DNA of 64,000 nt from Strigamia acuminata. Taxonomy: Eukaryota > Arthropoda > Chilopoda > Geophilomorpha > Linotaeniidae. Below are positions 42,791 through 53,880 of this stretch, one piece after another. Both the position numbers and the translations under genes were made by a program. Within the stretch, counting starts at the first letter, position 1. Every line of letters starts with the position of its first letter. Location: assembly GCA_949358305.1 (NCBI GenBank), contig OX442314.1:44090581-44154580 (forward strand), in the 5' to 3' direction. The notes under the pieces were generated by a model. The model did not search any database and had not been told where the DNA came from. It saw only the letters and a program-made list of their open reading frames with translations.

Positions 42791-45771
42791 TTGCATGCCT
42801 GACATCCTTGACAATGCTGAATAAAACGTGTAATATCACGTTTCATACCTTTCCAGGTATAAACTCTTCGAGTTCTGTACATTGTCCTCGCAATGCCTGG
42901 GTGGCCGGACAGTGGATGTCCGTGCATCAACCAAATGATTTTATAAATCAATTTTCTTGGCACAACAACTTTAAGTGCCCTACCATCCTCTCCTAATTCA
43001 TCGATGGAGGTAGGATGATAATGGAGTAACATATCTTCTTCAATGAGATAAGTACTCGCGTGTCTTTCAAAATTTCTTCTTTGAAGACGAGTTACTATGT
43101 AACTTGGATATTGCTTGTTTAACAAGTAATTGCGAATATGTTGGCAAAATTTGTCTGCTTTTTGCCCTGCAATAATGTCATCTCTCGTTGGAGGATCACA
43201 TTCTAATTGCTTAGCAATTTTAGCTGCAAATGCTTTGATTAAAACATTAGTTGTTGGCAGCTCGAATTTTTTAGCCATCATAGCTCTTAATTCGACGTCA
43301 GGGGTTCCTGACGGATCATGCATGTTAATACAAAAATTAATTAATGCTTGATCGTCTTCATTAACTATTATTGACTTGGGTAATTCGTTCAATTTTCCCA
43401 TTTGCCAACTTCGGCAAGGAGATGGACAATATGATAATAAATCATCATTATCGCCATCGTCTTCTGGTTCGTCAGGTGCGCTAACAGGTGCACGTGACAA
43501 GGCGTCTGCTATTACATTTAGCGGACCTTTGACGTACTGTATTTCGAACGAATACGCCATCAGCTCTATTTGCCAACGAGCTAATCTGCCCGACGGGTCA
43601 GATAACGACATCAACCACTTAAGCGCTTGGTGATCCGTTTGTACAGTGAATGTAGTGTACTCTAAATATGGGCGAAATTTGCGTAATCCCCATACTACTG
43701 CGAGACATTCCAATTCTGTCACAGTATAATTCTTTTCAGCGGGTTGCAAGCTTCTGCTTGCATACACGCATGGCATTTCGACTTCTTGGCCATCCACATT
43801 TTTCTTTTGTGTAAGGGCTGCACCCAACCCTTGCCTACTGGCATCAGTATGAACAATGAATGGCATGTACAAGTCAGGCATCTTCATTGTTTCAGCATTC
43901 GTAAGTAAGTCTTTTATTGCGTCGAATGCTGCCTGATGATGCAGTTCCCAATCGAACTCCGCATCTTTCTTCAAGAGTGGCCTTAGTGGTTCTGCCACTG
44001 TGGCCAAATTCTTGATTAGGCGGTGAAAGAAATTCACCATGCCTAGAAATCTTTGTAATTCCTTAAGATTGGTAGGAGCCGGAAATTGCGTAATTGCAGC
44101 GACTTTTTTAGGGTCTACTGCAAGTCCTTCTACTCCTACTTTGTAGCCTAGAAAAATTAATTCCTTTCTACAGAGATGCGTCTTGCCAGGATGCGCATGT
44201 AAATTAGCTTCTGCCAATTTTTTAAACACTATATCTAAATGTTTAATGTGTTCTTCGAACGATTTAGATACAACAATTATGTCATCCAAATATGCCCATG
44301 CAAATTTTCTATAAACGTCACCTAAAACTTTTTCCATCAATTCTTGGAAAGTAGTTGGTGCGTTTACTAATCCGAAAGGCATGACTAAAAACATTAGTCT
44401 TCCCATTGGGCTCCAGAAGGCAGTTTTTTCTCTGTCTTCAGGTCGCAATTCTATCTGCCAATATCCCTTGGTCAGATCTATCGTACTAACCCATTCGAAT
44501 TCTCCGATTTCTCGCAGAATTTCCTCAATTGTTGGCATTTGAGGTGGGTTGTACTTAGTATGTGTATTGATGGGGCGAAAATCAATACACAGACGTGGGT
44601 CGTTTCCTGGTCGCATGACTAGGACTGGCCGCATTCCGTAATCGCCTTCAGCTTTGACGACTACGCCTTTGTCAATCATGTCTTGACAAAGTTGTCTAAT
44701 TATTTCCCTTTTTTGAGGGTTTATGCTCTTAAAGGGGACACGGATGGGTTTCTCCGTGTCAAGCTCAATTTTGTGCTTAACCAGGTGTGTTTTACCTGGA
44801 TCTTTAGAAATAATCCTTTTATGTTTGGATAACATTTTTTCTAATAATTTGGATTGCTCCAAATTTAAGTTAGCTTCTTCGACTAACTTTTGGATGAAAT
44901 TCTCTTCATCAATTTTGCCTTGAGTTACACTTGCAGCGTAAGCTTTTGCAAAGGTCACAAATGAGGAATCGGGTTCCTTTATTTTCTCCAAATAACGTTC
45001 CAGCAACGCTTGTGGAATGTAGGGTAAATCTGCATCCACAGGTTGCGTAAAATTCCAAGACATCGTCTGTGGATTAGGTTGGATTTTCAGTTTATTCATA
45101 AAATCGCAACCCAATAGTACCATTGGATACTTATTTGGTATTACGATGAACGGATGACGTAACGTGCCATGTGTCCATCGAAATGAAAGATGGATGGTTC
45201 CATCTGGAGTGACTTCTTCACTAGCCGTCGTAACTCTGACACCAGGTCCGATAGGTCGTAGATATTTTTCTAGACCTAATTGATTAATAACTGAAGTGGC
45301 TAGGAAGCTTTTATTTGCTCCAACATTCCGGTTATTACACCTTTTAACGTTTCTAACTTTAACGTCGGAAGGTCTTGGCTGTTTGGTATTCCAGCCAGTT
45401 TGCACTCAAACTTGCGCAATTTATGGCTCCAAAGGCAATTCATCTAATAACTCATTGGTATCAAGAGTTGTAGCTGCAAATAACTTAATGCATTGTTCGA
45501 TTCCAGTCGTTTCTGGAACCGAGCTTGGTCTATCGTCTTTAACTTCGACTTTATCTTGAATGTTGGAAGTGTCTTCTTCAGTCGGAGTTTCGCCGACAAT
45601 CTCCTTCTTTAACTCAAGAGATTCTTTTTCTTTTAGTTCTGTTTGACGAATTAATTCATCAATAACTTCTCCAACATCTTCCATTATCTTCAGATTTTCA
45701 TTCTCTGATTCCGATTTCGGAGGTGACGCAGCGTCCACTAGACCTGATGGATCTGCGTCTACAAGTTTTTT
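42791..45771 (-). pseudogene. pol: Element 2 pol, upstream part (protease, reverse transcriptase, RNase H)
   Basis: The frame opens at the slip site and runs about 115 codons (acidic linker) to a TAA at 45421-45423 and a TGA at 45406-45408, then is open to the insertion. In the disrupted stretch another frame is open, so a pair of small indels is likely (inference). The protease active site reads NVGANKSF where D-T-G is expected. Reverse transcriptase (IDLTKGYW, YLDDIIV) and RNase H (HTDASRQG, QTDHQALKW, DALSRA) look intact. The integrase zinc region HGHPLSGHPG ... CQGC lies next to the insertion. The element is therefore defective in protease and integrase. Confidence 0.85.
45725..45771 (-). 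promoter_or_regulatory. -1 frameshift signal, element 2
   Basis: The minus strand reads A-AAA-AAC in the gag frame at 45771-45765, two codons before the gag TAG. After 5 bases comes a perfect 7-bp stem, GACGCAG/CTGCGTC (45753-45759 with 45725-45731), around a 21-base loop. The pol frame is the -1 frame and is open from this point. This is the layout of retroviral -1 signals. Confidence 0.8.
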
Positions 45772-48700
45772 CGAAACATGTCAGTTATGATCTTGACTGC
45801 TTTTTCAAACTCAGCTGTTGACACTGGTTTGTCCTTCTTAGAGGATGGGCAGTCTTTTTGCCAATGCCCTAATTTTTTGCATAAATTGCATGGATCAGTG
45901 GCAGGCGATTTCTTTTTAGTTGCTGCTGGTGAGGCAGAACGAGAACGAGCGTCAGACCGGCGCTCGGGCGACACCGCAGGTGACTTTGAATTCCTTTCGG
46001 TATTCACCTTTGATGCGTCAAATGAAACATTTTTTGGTTTCATTTTTGGCTTCCATTTGCCTGCAACGGGGTTATTTTTTGCTAACAACGCCGCTGCTTT
46101 GGCCAATAAAGCCAACGTCTCGTCTCCTGCTTCCTCCTCCTCTTCAGCTTCTTCAGCGTCAGACGGCGGAGTTTCAGCTCCAGTTATATTTGCATGTAAC
46201 TTAGGGACTGAATGAGGATTTTTGACGTCCTTTTTGGAAGATTCTTTTTTCGAACTCTTCCCTTCCACCTCGTCTAGAAAGTCTTCGTAACTAGGTGGCT
46301 GCAACAATTTCAAACCATTAAAGGTTTCATTGTTTTGCTCAGCGAGTCTTTTCTCTCGCTTTAAGTACGCTGACCTTTCGGCATCTGTAAGGTAAGCTTT
46401 GTACTTTTCGTCAATGCGCAATTGATTGACCTCCATGAACTCGTTTAACTCGGAGAATTTTCCCGGGTCGGGAGCGTCCGACATCATCAGAATATTTTTA
46501 CTATATTCTGTGAGACCAGCTCTAAACTGATCATCTGCTGTTGCATCAGTGACAGCGTGTGGCATTCTGCCAAGCAGATTCTCTGCTCTTAGCATGTACG
46601 AATGTAAGCTTTCGCCTTTTCGTTGCTTAAGACATCGCCAGAGCGTCTTGATGTCTTCGCTCGATTCACCAAATTTAAACATAAATTGTTTAACGAAGTC
46701 ATCCCACTTCGTGAAGTCTTTCCTGCGAAACCACTCCTTGACATCGCCAACCAGTATCCTCGGTACTAGATGGGCCAATGCACCTTCACAGCTAAAACTG
46801 TGAACCTTGCCTAGTTCGAATATTTCCAGCAAGAGGTTTGACCCTGCTTGCCAACTTCCATTAGAGGCATGTGGGATAACTCGATCCCATCTAATGAATT
46901 TTTCATCTGTTGTTTGATGAGTCCATTTATCAGAAGTAAATTCATTTATTTTTTGCAAAATAATTTTATTCCTTCTGTTTTTTCGCTGTTGTTGAGCATT
47001 TTGCCTCAACAACTGGTCAATCTCATCTTTCGTGTAAAAATCGGGTCTTTGAGTTCTACTACGTGTTCTATGACGAGATTGCCCTCTCACACTGGGGTGT
47101 GAGGAATCTGTATCTGACGCAGATTCATGATTCGGATTTGGCGGCGGATCAGGGTCCGGAGGATCGTCGCCATCAGGCGGACGACGGTCTCCATTTGGTG
47201 GTCCCCTTCCACCTCGATTGCCATTCGAATTGTGGTCACGTGAGTGGCCACCTCCATGTCCATCTGAACTATCTCCACCTGGTGGGTCACCACCTGGTGG
47301 GTCACCACCTGGCGGATTTCCACGGTGTCTCGGCCCATCACGGATGTCGTTGTGACAATCGCGTTTCGGTGAGCCTTCTCGCGGATTATCGTGTGTGCGT
47401 CCACGATCGTGTGGTTTCTCACGTTCTTTATTCTTTTTCGCTAGCAATCCAATTAATCGGTCGCTATTGCTAAAGAATCGATCCGAATCTTGCGTAACTT
47501 TTGGGGAATGATATTCGGTCGGGTCTGGTTGTCGCTTTCGCTTTTTGCGACTGTGATGACTGCTACGGCTTCCACGACTACTGCGTGAGTCATCACTGTC
47601 AGTCCAGCTTGATTGTCGACTGACTTTTGGTTTAGCTGATGTTAAATCAATCAACTCAGGTGATTTGGAAGCACCTTTTTGCAAAACTGGGGCTGGCTTT
47701 GCAAAATTATCTTCGCCGCAAACGTCTTGTACTTTTTGTACGACTACTGCAAAGTTTTCTTGTACTGTCAGTAGATCTGCGCGAAGAATTTCGTTTTCAC
47801 GAGCTTGCGCAGCTAAGTCGGCACGCAATAACTGCTCTGCAGTACTTTGACTTTTGGCGGCTTGACCAGCATCAATTACTGACTGCTGTCGAGCGAGAAA
47901 TACTTCATTTTCTCGTTGTGCTAATCTCTTAGCTCTTGCTGCTTGCTCTGCAGCATATTTCTCGTAATTTCGAGAAGAAGAGGGGATTATTTCCCTCGCT
48001 CGAACTGGGGCGGTTAGTTCGGCAGTCATTAAATTCGTGTTGGCTTCTCGCAAATTTGCGTTAGCCAATCTCAAATTTTCATTAGCAATTTCTAAATCTT
48101 TTTGGGCTTGATTTAGTTGCTCGAGCCTTTGTTGATGCTCTTCGTCAGTAATTAGCCAGGAAGCTTTTTCCTGCTCTAATTGTAACAACTTAACATGGTC
48201 ATTCGCACGTTGTTGTTTTAGTTCGGCATTTTGCTGCTGCATTTCTGCATGCATTCGCTCGAACTCTGCTTGTAAGCTTGTTCTGACGATTTCAACGTCT
48301 TTTTGGCTTTGTTTGCGAACCATAGCTTTGTGGATTTGTTCCACAGTCATTTCGCTAGTGACTTTTACTCCCTCGAGCCTAGCTTGCTCACGGAGTGCGT
48401 CCATCATGGTGACACGCACGGGAGAATGAGAAACTTCCATATTGGAATTCTCAGAATCTTGCTGTGCTGCACCTTGGACTGGTGATGAATTCAGCGAGTG
48501 CTCTGCACTTGACGATTGAATTCGTAAATTCAAATCATCGTTTTGCGTCTTGGAACGGCCACTTCCAGTTGGATTATTTAAGTCCAACTGGCCGCTGGGC
48601 GGGGATGGCTGTTGTCGCTCCAACGCTTGCGTGAATTCATTCACGATTAACTGTGCCGAGTTACAGTTAGCTGTTTGATCCATGGCTTCAAACAGTTCTT

Positions 48701-48797
48701 GTGACTCAGTCACTTCTTGATCCACGATTGGTAGATCGATCGCCACTCGTCTCTTCGCCGGCCTTCCTCTCGGTCTCTTCTCTGAAGGAGTCGCCAT
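45759..48797 (-). CDS. gag: Element 2 Gag protein
   Basis: A 1012-residue structural protein. The order is an N-terminal basic patch (KRPRGRPAKRR), a long Gln/Glu-rich coiled-coil region (about 140-350), a Ser/Arg/His and Gly-Gly-Asp-Pro-rich disordered region (about 390-590), a capsid-like Retrotrans_gag domain (about 620-800, with GDVKEWFRRKDFTKWDDFVKQF), an acidic region and a CCHC knuckle, CNLCKKLGHWQKDC, near residue 970. The start lies 93 bases after the primer site. It is long for a Ty3-type Gag because of the N-terminal extension. It ends at TAG just after the slip site. Confidence 0.9.
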   Translation of the reverse strand: MATPSEKRPRGRPAKRRVAIDLPIVDQEVTESQELFEAMDQTANCNSAQLIVNEFTQALERQQPSPPSGQLDLNNPTGSGRSKTQNDDLNLRIQSSSAEHSLNSSPVQGAAQQDSENSNMEVSHSPVRVTMMDALREQARLEGVKVTSEMTVEQIHKAMVRKQSQKDVEIVRTSLQAEFERMHAEMQQQNAELKQQRANDHVKLLQLEQEKASWLITDEEHQQRLEQLNQAQKDLEIANENLRLANANLREANTNLMTAELTAPVRAREIIPSSSRNYEKYAAEQAARAKRLAQRENEVFLARQQSVIDAGQAAKSQSTAEQLLRADLAAQARENEILRADLLTVQENFAVVVQKVQDVCGEDNFAKPAPVLQKGASKSPELIDLTSAKPKVSRQSSWTDSDDSRSSRGSRSSHHSRKKRKRQPDPTEYHSPKVTQDSDRFFSNSDRLIGLLAKKNKEREKPHDRGRTHDNPREGSPKRDCHNDIRDGPRHRGNPPGGDPPGGDPPGGDSSDGHGGGHSRDHNSNGNRGGRGPPNGDRRPPDGDDPPDPDPPPNPNHESASDTDSSHPSVRGQSRHRTRSRTQRPDFYTKDEIDQLLRQNAQQQRKNRRNKIILQKINEFTSDKWTHQTTDEKFIRWDRVIPHASNGSWQAGSNLLLEIFELGKVHSFSCEGALAHLVPRILVGDVKEWFRRKDFTKWDDFVKQFMFKFGESSEDIKTLWRCLKQRKGESLHSYMLRAENLLGRMPHAVTDATADDQFRAGLTEYSKNILMMSDAPDPGKFSELNEFMEVNQLRIDEKYKAYLTDAERSAYLKREKRLAEQNNETFNGLKLLQPPSYEDFLDEVEGKSSKKESSKKDVKNPHSVPKLHANITGAETPPSDAEEAEEEEEAGDETLALLAKAAALLAKNNPVAGKWKPKMKPKNVSFDASKVNTERNSKSPAVSPERRSDARSRSASPAATKKKSPATDPCNLCKKLGHWQKDCPSSKKDKPVSTAEFEKAVKIITDMFRKNL

Positions 48798-48889
48798 TTT
48801 TCAATGAGGATTTAGAAAGGATAGAGAAGAAAGATAAGCAAGATAAAAATGGCGGGTAAATTTTAACTGTCAAAATTTATACAATGACT

Positions 48890-48907
48890 ATCCCGGACGG
48901 GCCCCCA
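48890..48907 (-). other. Element 2 primer binding site (tRNA-Pro type)
   Basis: The minus strand reads TGGGGGCCCGTCCGGGAT two bases after the LTR. It matches the Pro-type site known from gammaretroviruses except for one base, so tRNA-Pro is the likely primer. Confidence 0.75.
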
Positions 48908-48909
48908 CG

Positions 48910-49860
48910 TGCTGCGATCCGGGTTGATATCCACTTAATTCCTAATAAATTAAGCAGAAACCGCAGGTGAATGCTTTACAAGACTTACAATCGGCGGCCA
49001 AAACTTGTCTAGGGTTAAGTTTACAGAAATAAAAGAGTCAGTTTTATCAATAAAAATACACTTTATATTTATTCGTTTAATTACAATGAAATGACTAGAA
49101 ATAATGATACGAGAGCGACAAGTCGCTGAATAATGAGCGGGAAAAATAACAATGAAAGGGCTTGCAACGACTGTTGCAAGCTACAAAGCGTCAGTGATGG
49201 CGCTTAAACAACACAATGTTGTTGAGCGAAGGCAAATGTCTTCGTTTTGCAAACTCACGAACGATGGTCGAAGACGATGGTTCTCGTGGGTTTCTTCTGT
49301 CCTCGTACGACGGCTCAGCGGCGGTGGTTCACGGGGCAGGCGTCCGGCTCTCGTTCGATGGCGGTGGCTGACGTTCGCACGACAGCGACAGCGATGGTTC
49401 ACGATCGTCGGGAAACTTCTCGGTACGATAGCTGGAATTAGCGACGGCTAATTCAAGCAAGATTGCTGGCTTTGTAAGTTGTTACAAAGCAAGCAGATGA
49501 AACTGAAGAACACGAGTCCACTATCAATACTAATTCAAGGAGGAAAGAGCAGTGATGTTTGTGGTTGTGTGTTTTATTTCAGAGTCCCGATTTGAGCCAA
49601 GGCGCGAGCCCAGCACGCTTCAACATTGCGCAGAAAACCTGCGCACTTAGCTCAAATGGGTGCAACTAGTGGTTATTACACCATATTGCACCATAACGGC
49701 TAATAACCGTCTTCACCCCGGACAACCTGGGGTGATATGTGCCTAGAGAGGATTTCTCCCCTCGGTCACATGATCTGACTTGGCGTGTGCCACAGCCAAA
49801 TTAATTAGAAGACAATTAATTTTATCTTCTAAGTTGGTGAAATACATTGAGATCACCACA
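48910..49860 (-). repeat. Ty3/mdg4 element 2, 5' LTR
   Basis: 951 bp, TG...CA on the minus strand. It includes hairpins such as CACCCCAGG...CCGGGGTG (about 49712-49735). Confidence 0.92.
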
Positions 49861-50575
49861 ATAACCACAGCGATGGAATAAATAAATAATAAATTAATTA
49901 AATGAAGAAAAAGCACATGGGTACATCGTTTACTTAACAGTAAAGTAAACATTTTGCTGCAAATTGATCGCAATTTTCCCTAGAATGTAAACATCTATTC
50001 GCTAATTTTCAATTAGTGTTGCCTTAGTGATCTCGGTCCGCTAATTATACAACAAACATTGACCAAAGAACTAAGAATTTTCAGGCAGACCTCCAATAGA
50101 GTGCTGTGGGTGCACAATGAGAGGAAATATCAATACAGAATGTGTAAATAAAAATTATTTCAGAAAAAAAACAAAATATTTCAGAAGGAAACAAATTAGT
50201 TTGGTCTAAATACAAAGTTTTTAGGTGTCAATAAATTTTATTGGTGAGAAATTCATGCTTTTTCGTGTAAAAACAAATTTTCTTGTCCTACAATTACACG
50301 CATTGGATTAAACAGTCCAAAAATCGTATTTGGCGCCATACTATTGCCCAAGATGCATGGAGCGATGTGATTGGCCATGGGGACAATTATTATTGATCAC
50401 TTATGTCTGGGTTTCAAGCTATATGAAGGGTAGTTGAAAAATGTGAGACAGACAGTAACACAAATGAAATTTTCGTTGTTTTGAATGAAAACATTTGAAA
50501 TTTTTATTTTTTTTTAGATAACAAAAAAATTGTTACGTAATAATTATTACATTTATGACTATTTGTTTATTTTTA
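49861..50575. other. Link region after unit 3, right part
   Basis: Resumes the link sequence exactly after the element 2 insertion, starting with the ATAA duplication. It matches 12749-13450. Confidence 0.7.
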
Positions 50576-50640
50576 GGACTTTGGGGTATACCCCATGGGG
50601 TACCCCATTTGGGGTGTACCCTGTGTTTTGTAGTGACCCC
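50576..50640 (+). repeat. 65-bp inverted repeat, left end, unit 4
   Basis: Identical by eye to 433-497. Its right partner is outside the window. Confidence 0.85.
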
Positions 50641-51870
50641 GATTTAGGCGACGTCACGGTTTTGTTGGAGCAAATACGGATTTCTGAAATTCATACATAC
50701 ATACATACATAAATAAATAAATAAAGCATTCATTTTTGTACATAAATAATGCATTTTTTGCACATGAAAATGCATTTTTGCACGTAAACGCAACATTTTA
50801 GCACACTTTCTCAGCACAAGTTGCAAATAAAAGCCTAATTTTCTCTAAATTCATATATCATTCATTCATTCATTTCTTTTTTAGAATTTAGTTAATTCTC
50901 TGTTGCATCGTTGCAATTGCAAAGATGCAGAGAGCTGATGCGCCTTGACTTGACGGTTGGCCGGGGCTGAGCCCTGGCAAATTTGCCCGGGTGATGAAAA
51001 GAAATTGTTGCTCGGTTAGTTCCCATGGAAATTAATCAAATGAGTAGAAATTCTTTCTTTCTTTCTTTCTTTCTCAATGATTAGTTGAATTTCATGTAAT
51101 TTCATGTCATGTTCATATCCATTTTCCAGCTAATTTTCTAGAATCGTAATCAGAAAATACAAAATATTTATTTATTTCATCACATTTCATCACATTTCAT
51201 CATATTCCTTCATTCACAAAATAAGCTTTCCCAACACAGATTTATTTATTCTTATTTTCAAAAGATCAATCCAATTGGAATAATCGGAATCTTTATTGCA
51301 AATTATTTATTACAAATTCTTTAATTCTTACTGTTGTGTCATTTTAAACCTAAATTCACACCGTTCGATTCGTGTTCCATTCGTTATTCCATTCCAACTG
51401 TAAAGAAAATACAAAATGTGTATTTTATCACTATATTTCAATCTCTTCTTTTTTATTCTCTTTATTTCTCACCTGCTTATTGCTTAGAATCCGTTAATTT
51501 AATTCCACGCTGTTCAATTCGTTCGATCGCATCCATTTTTTCCCACCTTTTCTGCATTTCCTATACGAACACATCACATTTCATCACATTGTTACATCTC
51601 CATTATCGTTCAATTCGAATACAATCTCTCACCTGAATATAAATTCCTAAATAATCCAATCCAATCCAATCCAATCCAATCCAAAATGGCTGCAGCTCAG
51701 CTCCTCCTTTTTTAAAACCTATCTCTGCAGAACTAGGCTTAACAACCCCATGTTATCCTATGGCAATTTGGTAAAAAGGATCGTTCGTGACGTCACACGC
51801 GCGTGCTCCCGACCCGAGATCACAGATCACACGACCCAAACAACAAACTATACCCGTATATGTTGCCAAA

Positions 51871-52284
51871 ATGGCTCATCAAACAACGAGGCTACAAATG
51901 CGAATTCATCTTCATTTCACTGCGTCGCAAAACCAAAAGTTTGCTCAATTTTGTGTGTTTTCGCTTTCGAAAATTTCCATCTCTTCTTCTTCTTCGCCAC
52001 CGATGTATCCACCGATCGGCATGGGGATGTTTATGCCGCCGCCGAATTTCATGCCGATGAGTTACCCCTCCGATAACAAATTTGTAGTTTTTGGTCATTT
52101 TAATGATTGTAATTTGTTGCGTTTGGTGCGAACTGCGAAACGAATAAACAGATATTTTTGGTGTAAAACAAAATTGGTTTATTTTTGCATTTTTAAGATA
52201 CAGAAATGCTATTTACTTGTTAGTGCCAAGAAAGTGTCAGATAAAGGTTACACATGTGTTAATTTTAAATTTTGGAAAAATTAG
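51871..52284 (+). CDS. Small conserved frame, unit 4 (hypothetical)
   Basis: Counterpart of 1728-2141 with the same start and end and one residue difference that I could see (Met for Val). Confidence 0.18.
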   Translation: MAHQTTRLQMRIHLHFTASQNQKFAQFCVFSLSKISISSSSSPPMYPPIGMGMFMPPPNFMPMSYPSDNKFVVFGHFNDCNLLRLVRTAKRINRYFWCKTKLVYFCIFKIQKCYLLVSAKKVSDKGYTCVNFKFWKN

Positions 52285-52302
52285 AAACAACAATTTATTA
52301 AT

Positions 52303-52416
<114 letters not shown>

Positions 52417-52984
52417 TCAACTGATACATAAGTTATTCCTGGTGAAAATTGTAGGGTTGGATTTTAATAATTAATTAATTAATTTCATATTACTTTGAAT
52501 GATTTTATTTTTGGTTTATAAAATCAGGATAATTTTAAAATTGGAAAAATGATTAAATTTTGTGTTTTAACCTTCAAAGTTGGTCGAATTAAATGGTTTA
52601 CATTTCATAAAAGTGAAATCAATAATGTTTTAATCGTCAATAATAATAATATTTTGTATTTCACATGTGATGATTACAAATCGATAGTTATCAATGTTCA
52701 CCATAGATGGCGCTGTTTGACCAACGCGCGTATTTCAAACTCGGTTAAAACTAAAAAGTGTGATAAATAATTATTTAGACACGGTGAATAAAATATAACT
52801 ATTTTATTCGATATAAATTAAGTATTAATTACTTGATGATGTTGATTCTATCGAATCAATATCCACTTTACTTACCTGTCGAAGGGAACCAATCGGACCC
52901 TTCCGGACCCCAACTGGGCCCATCTGGACATAGTCATATATTAGGTCCGGACTAGTGACCCACGAATCCGCCGACTCGTACGCT

Positions 52985-53050
52985 GATTGGCTGTCGCCAA
53001 TCTAGTAGTTCTACAGAACTATATAAGCATCAGTTTTTCACTTCTCCAGA
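52985..53050 (+). promoter_or_regulatory. Element 3 LTR core promoter
   Basis: ATTGG and CCAAT motifs (about 52985 and 52995) precede TATATAA at 53020-53026. Transcription would start near 53050. Confidence 0.6.
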
Positions 53051-53598
53051 GCTTGCTTGCTTGATAACTGAACTTGTATATTGTCTGTAGTTGAATTGTT
53101 ATCGTTTGATTTCATTATTCTCTATCGACACATCAGGCCACCTCAGCTCTCCACAGATAGTATTCATTACTATCTGTTATTGTTGTTGTAAGGCCTTTTC
53201 GGGAAGGCCAACTCCGGTAATAGACATGCATTCGCATGAAATGGCCCCGTAACGTTAGCCAGCTGTTCTACGGGACAGTAGGACTTCGTACGGTGGCTTA
53301 ATATAACGGTCGTATACAGTACGACCTTGCTAAATGAAAGTAGGTCCCTCAGCTAACTGGCCACAGTCCGCTGCAGGATGGCTGTTGTAAACAGCCCACG
53401 CAGGTTCCCGTCTTTCTACGATTGGTCCTTCCGCTCGTTAAAAGTCGGTAAAGGCCTAATGCACAGGTAACACGCCGGGTTGGTAGCCCGTGAGTAATAT
53501 CTTCAAGATGTTGCGATAAATAACTACCTGGATAATGGTAATCCAACGGCAGTGGCCAAATAATATTTTACCCGGTGCTCGATCAATGGATCCCGTCA

Positions 53599-53675
53599 TC
53601 GTAAGGCATGCTGGCGGATGGAGGAGTCAAATCCTCCCGCGATGGTTCTCTCGACCGTCGTGACGGTCCCCGCCC
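53599..53675 (+). repeat. Structured RNA module, copy 1
   Basis: 77 bases. An outer GGCGG/CCGCC stem encloses hairpin GGAGGA/TCCTCC and hairpin CCGTC/GACGG. The identical 5' part TCGTAAGGCATGCTGGCGG is shared with copy 2. Confidence 0.65.
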
Positions 53676-53880
53676 CATCGTACCCTCCGGGTTAGTAACC
53701 CGTGAACAGGAGTTGAACAACACTGTGCTAAACAAATTACTCGGGCATTGGTAATCCTGTATTGGCAATATCTTTTAAACCCGGTAAGTCCATAGAAATG
53801 TTTACCTGGTGGTTGGTACCACCGATAGCGAACTAAAGCGTACAATTAAATACTCGGCGCCTGATCACGAGATCTTGTCG

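Larger units (their letters stand above)
35830..49860 (-). mobile_element. Ty3/mdg4 LTR retrotransposon 2, 14 kb with third ORF
   Basis: Complete 14,031-bp element on the minus strand with 951-bp LTRs and a 4-bp duplication ATAA (35826-35829 and 49861-49864). Links 1 and 2 show the empty site, GCAAATATAACCACAGCG. The order on the minus strand is 5' LTR, Pro-type primer site, gag, slip site, pol split by a CACTG-type transposon, third ORF, purine tract and 3' LTR. The LTRs differ at about three positions that I could see. Confidence 0.95.
31143..50143. repeat. Tandem array unit 3
   Basis: Third copy, 19.0 kb. Most of that is the nested 14-kb Ty3/mdg4 element in its link region. Without it the unit is about 5.0 kb, because the middle of the bounded segment, including the captured gene and the 20-bp minisatellite, is replaced by a 0.75-kb block not found in the other units (about 33480-34235). 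Confidence 0.85.

Noticed and set aside
53599-53675. HDV-like or hammerhead self-cleaving ribozyme in the LTR
   Set aside because: A GGCATG...GG start caught the eye, but I could not find the double-pseudoknot pairing of HDV-type ribozymes or the CUGAUGA/GAAA core of hammerheads.
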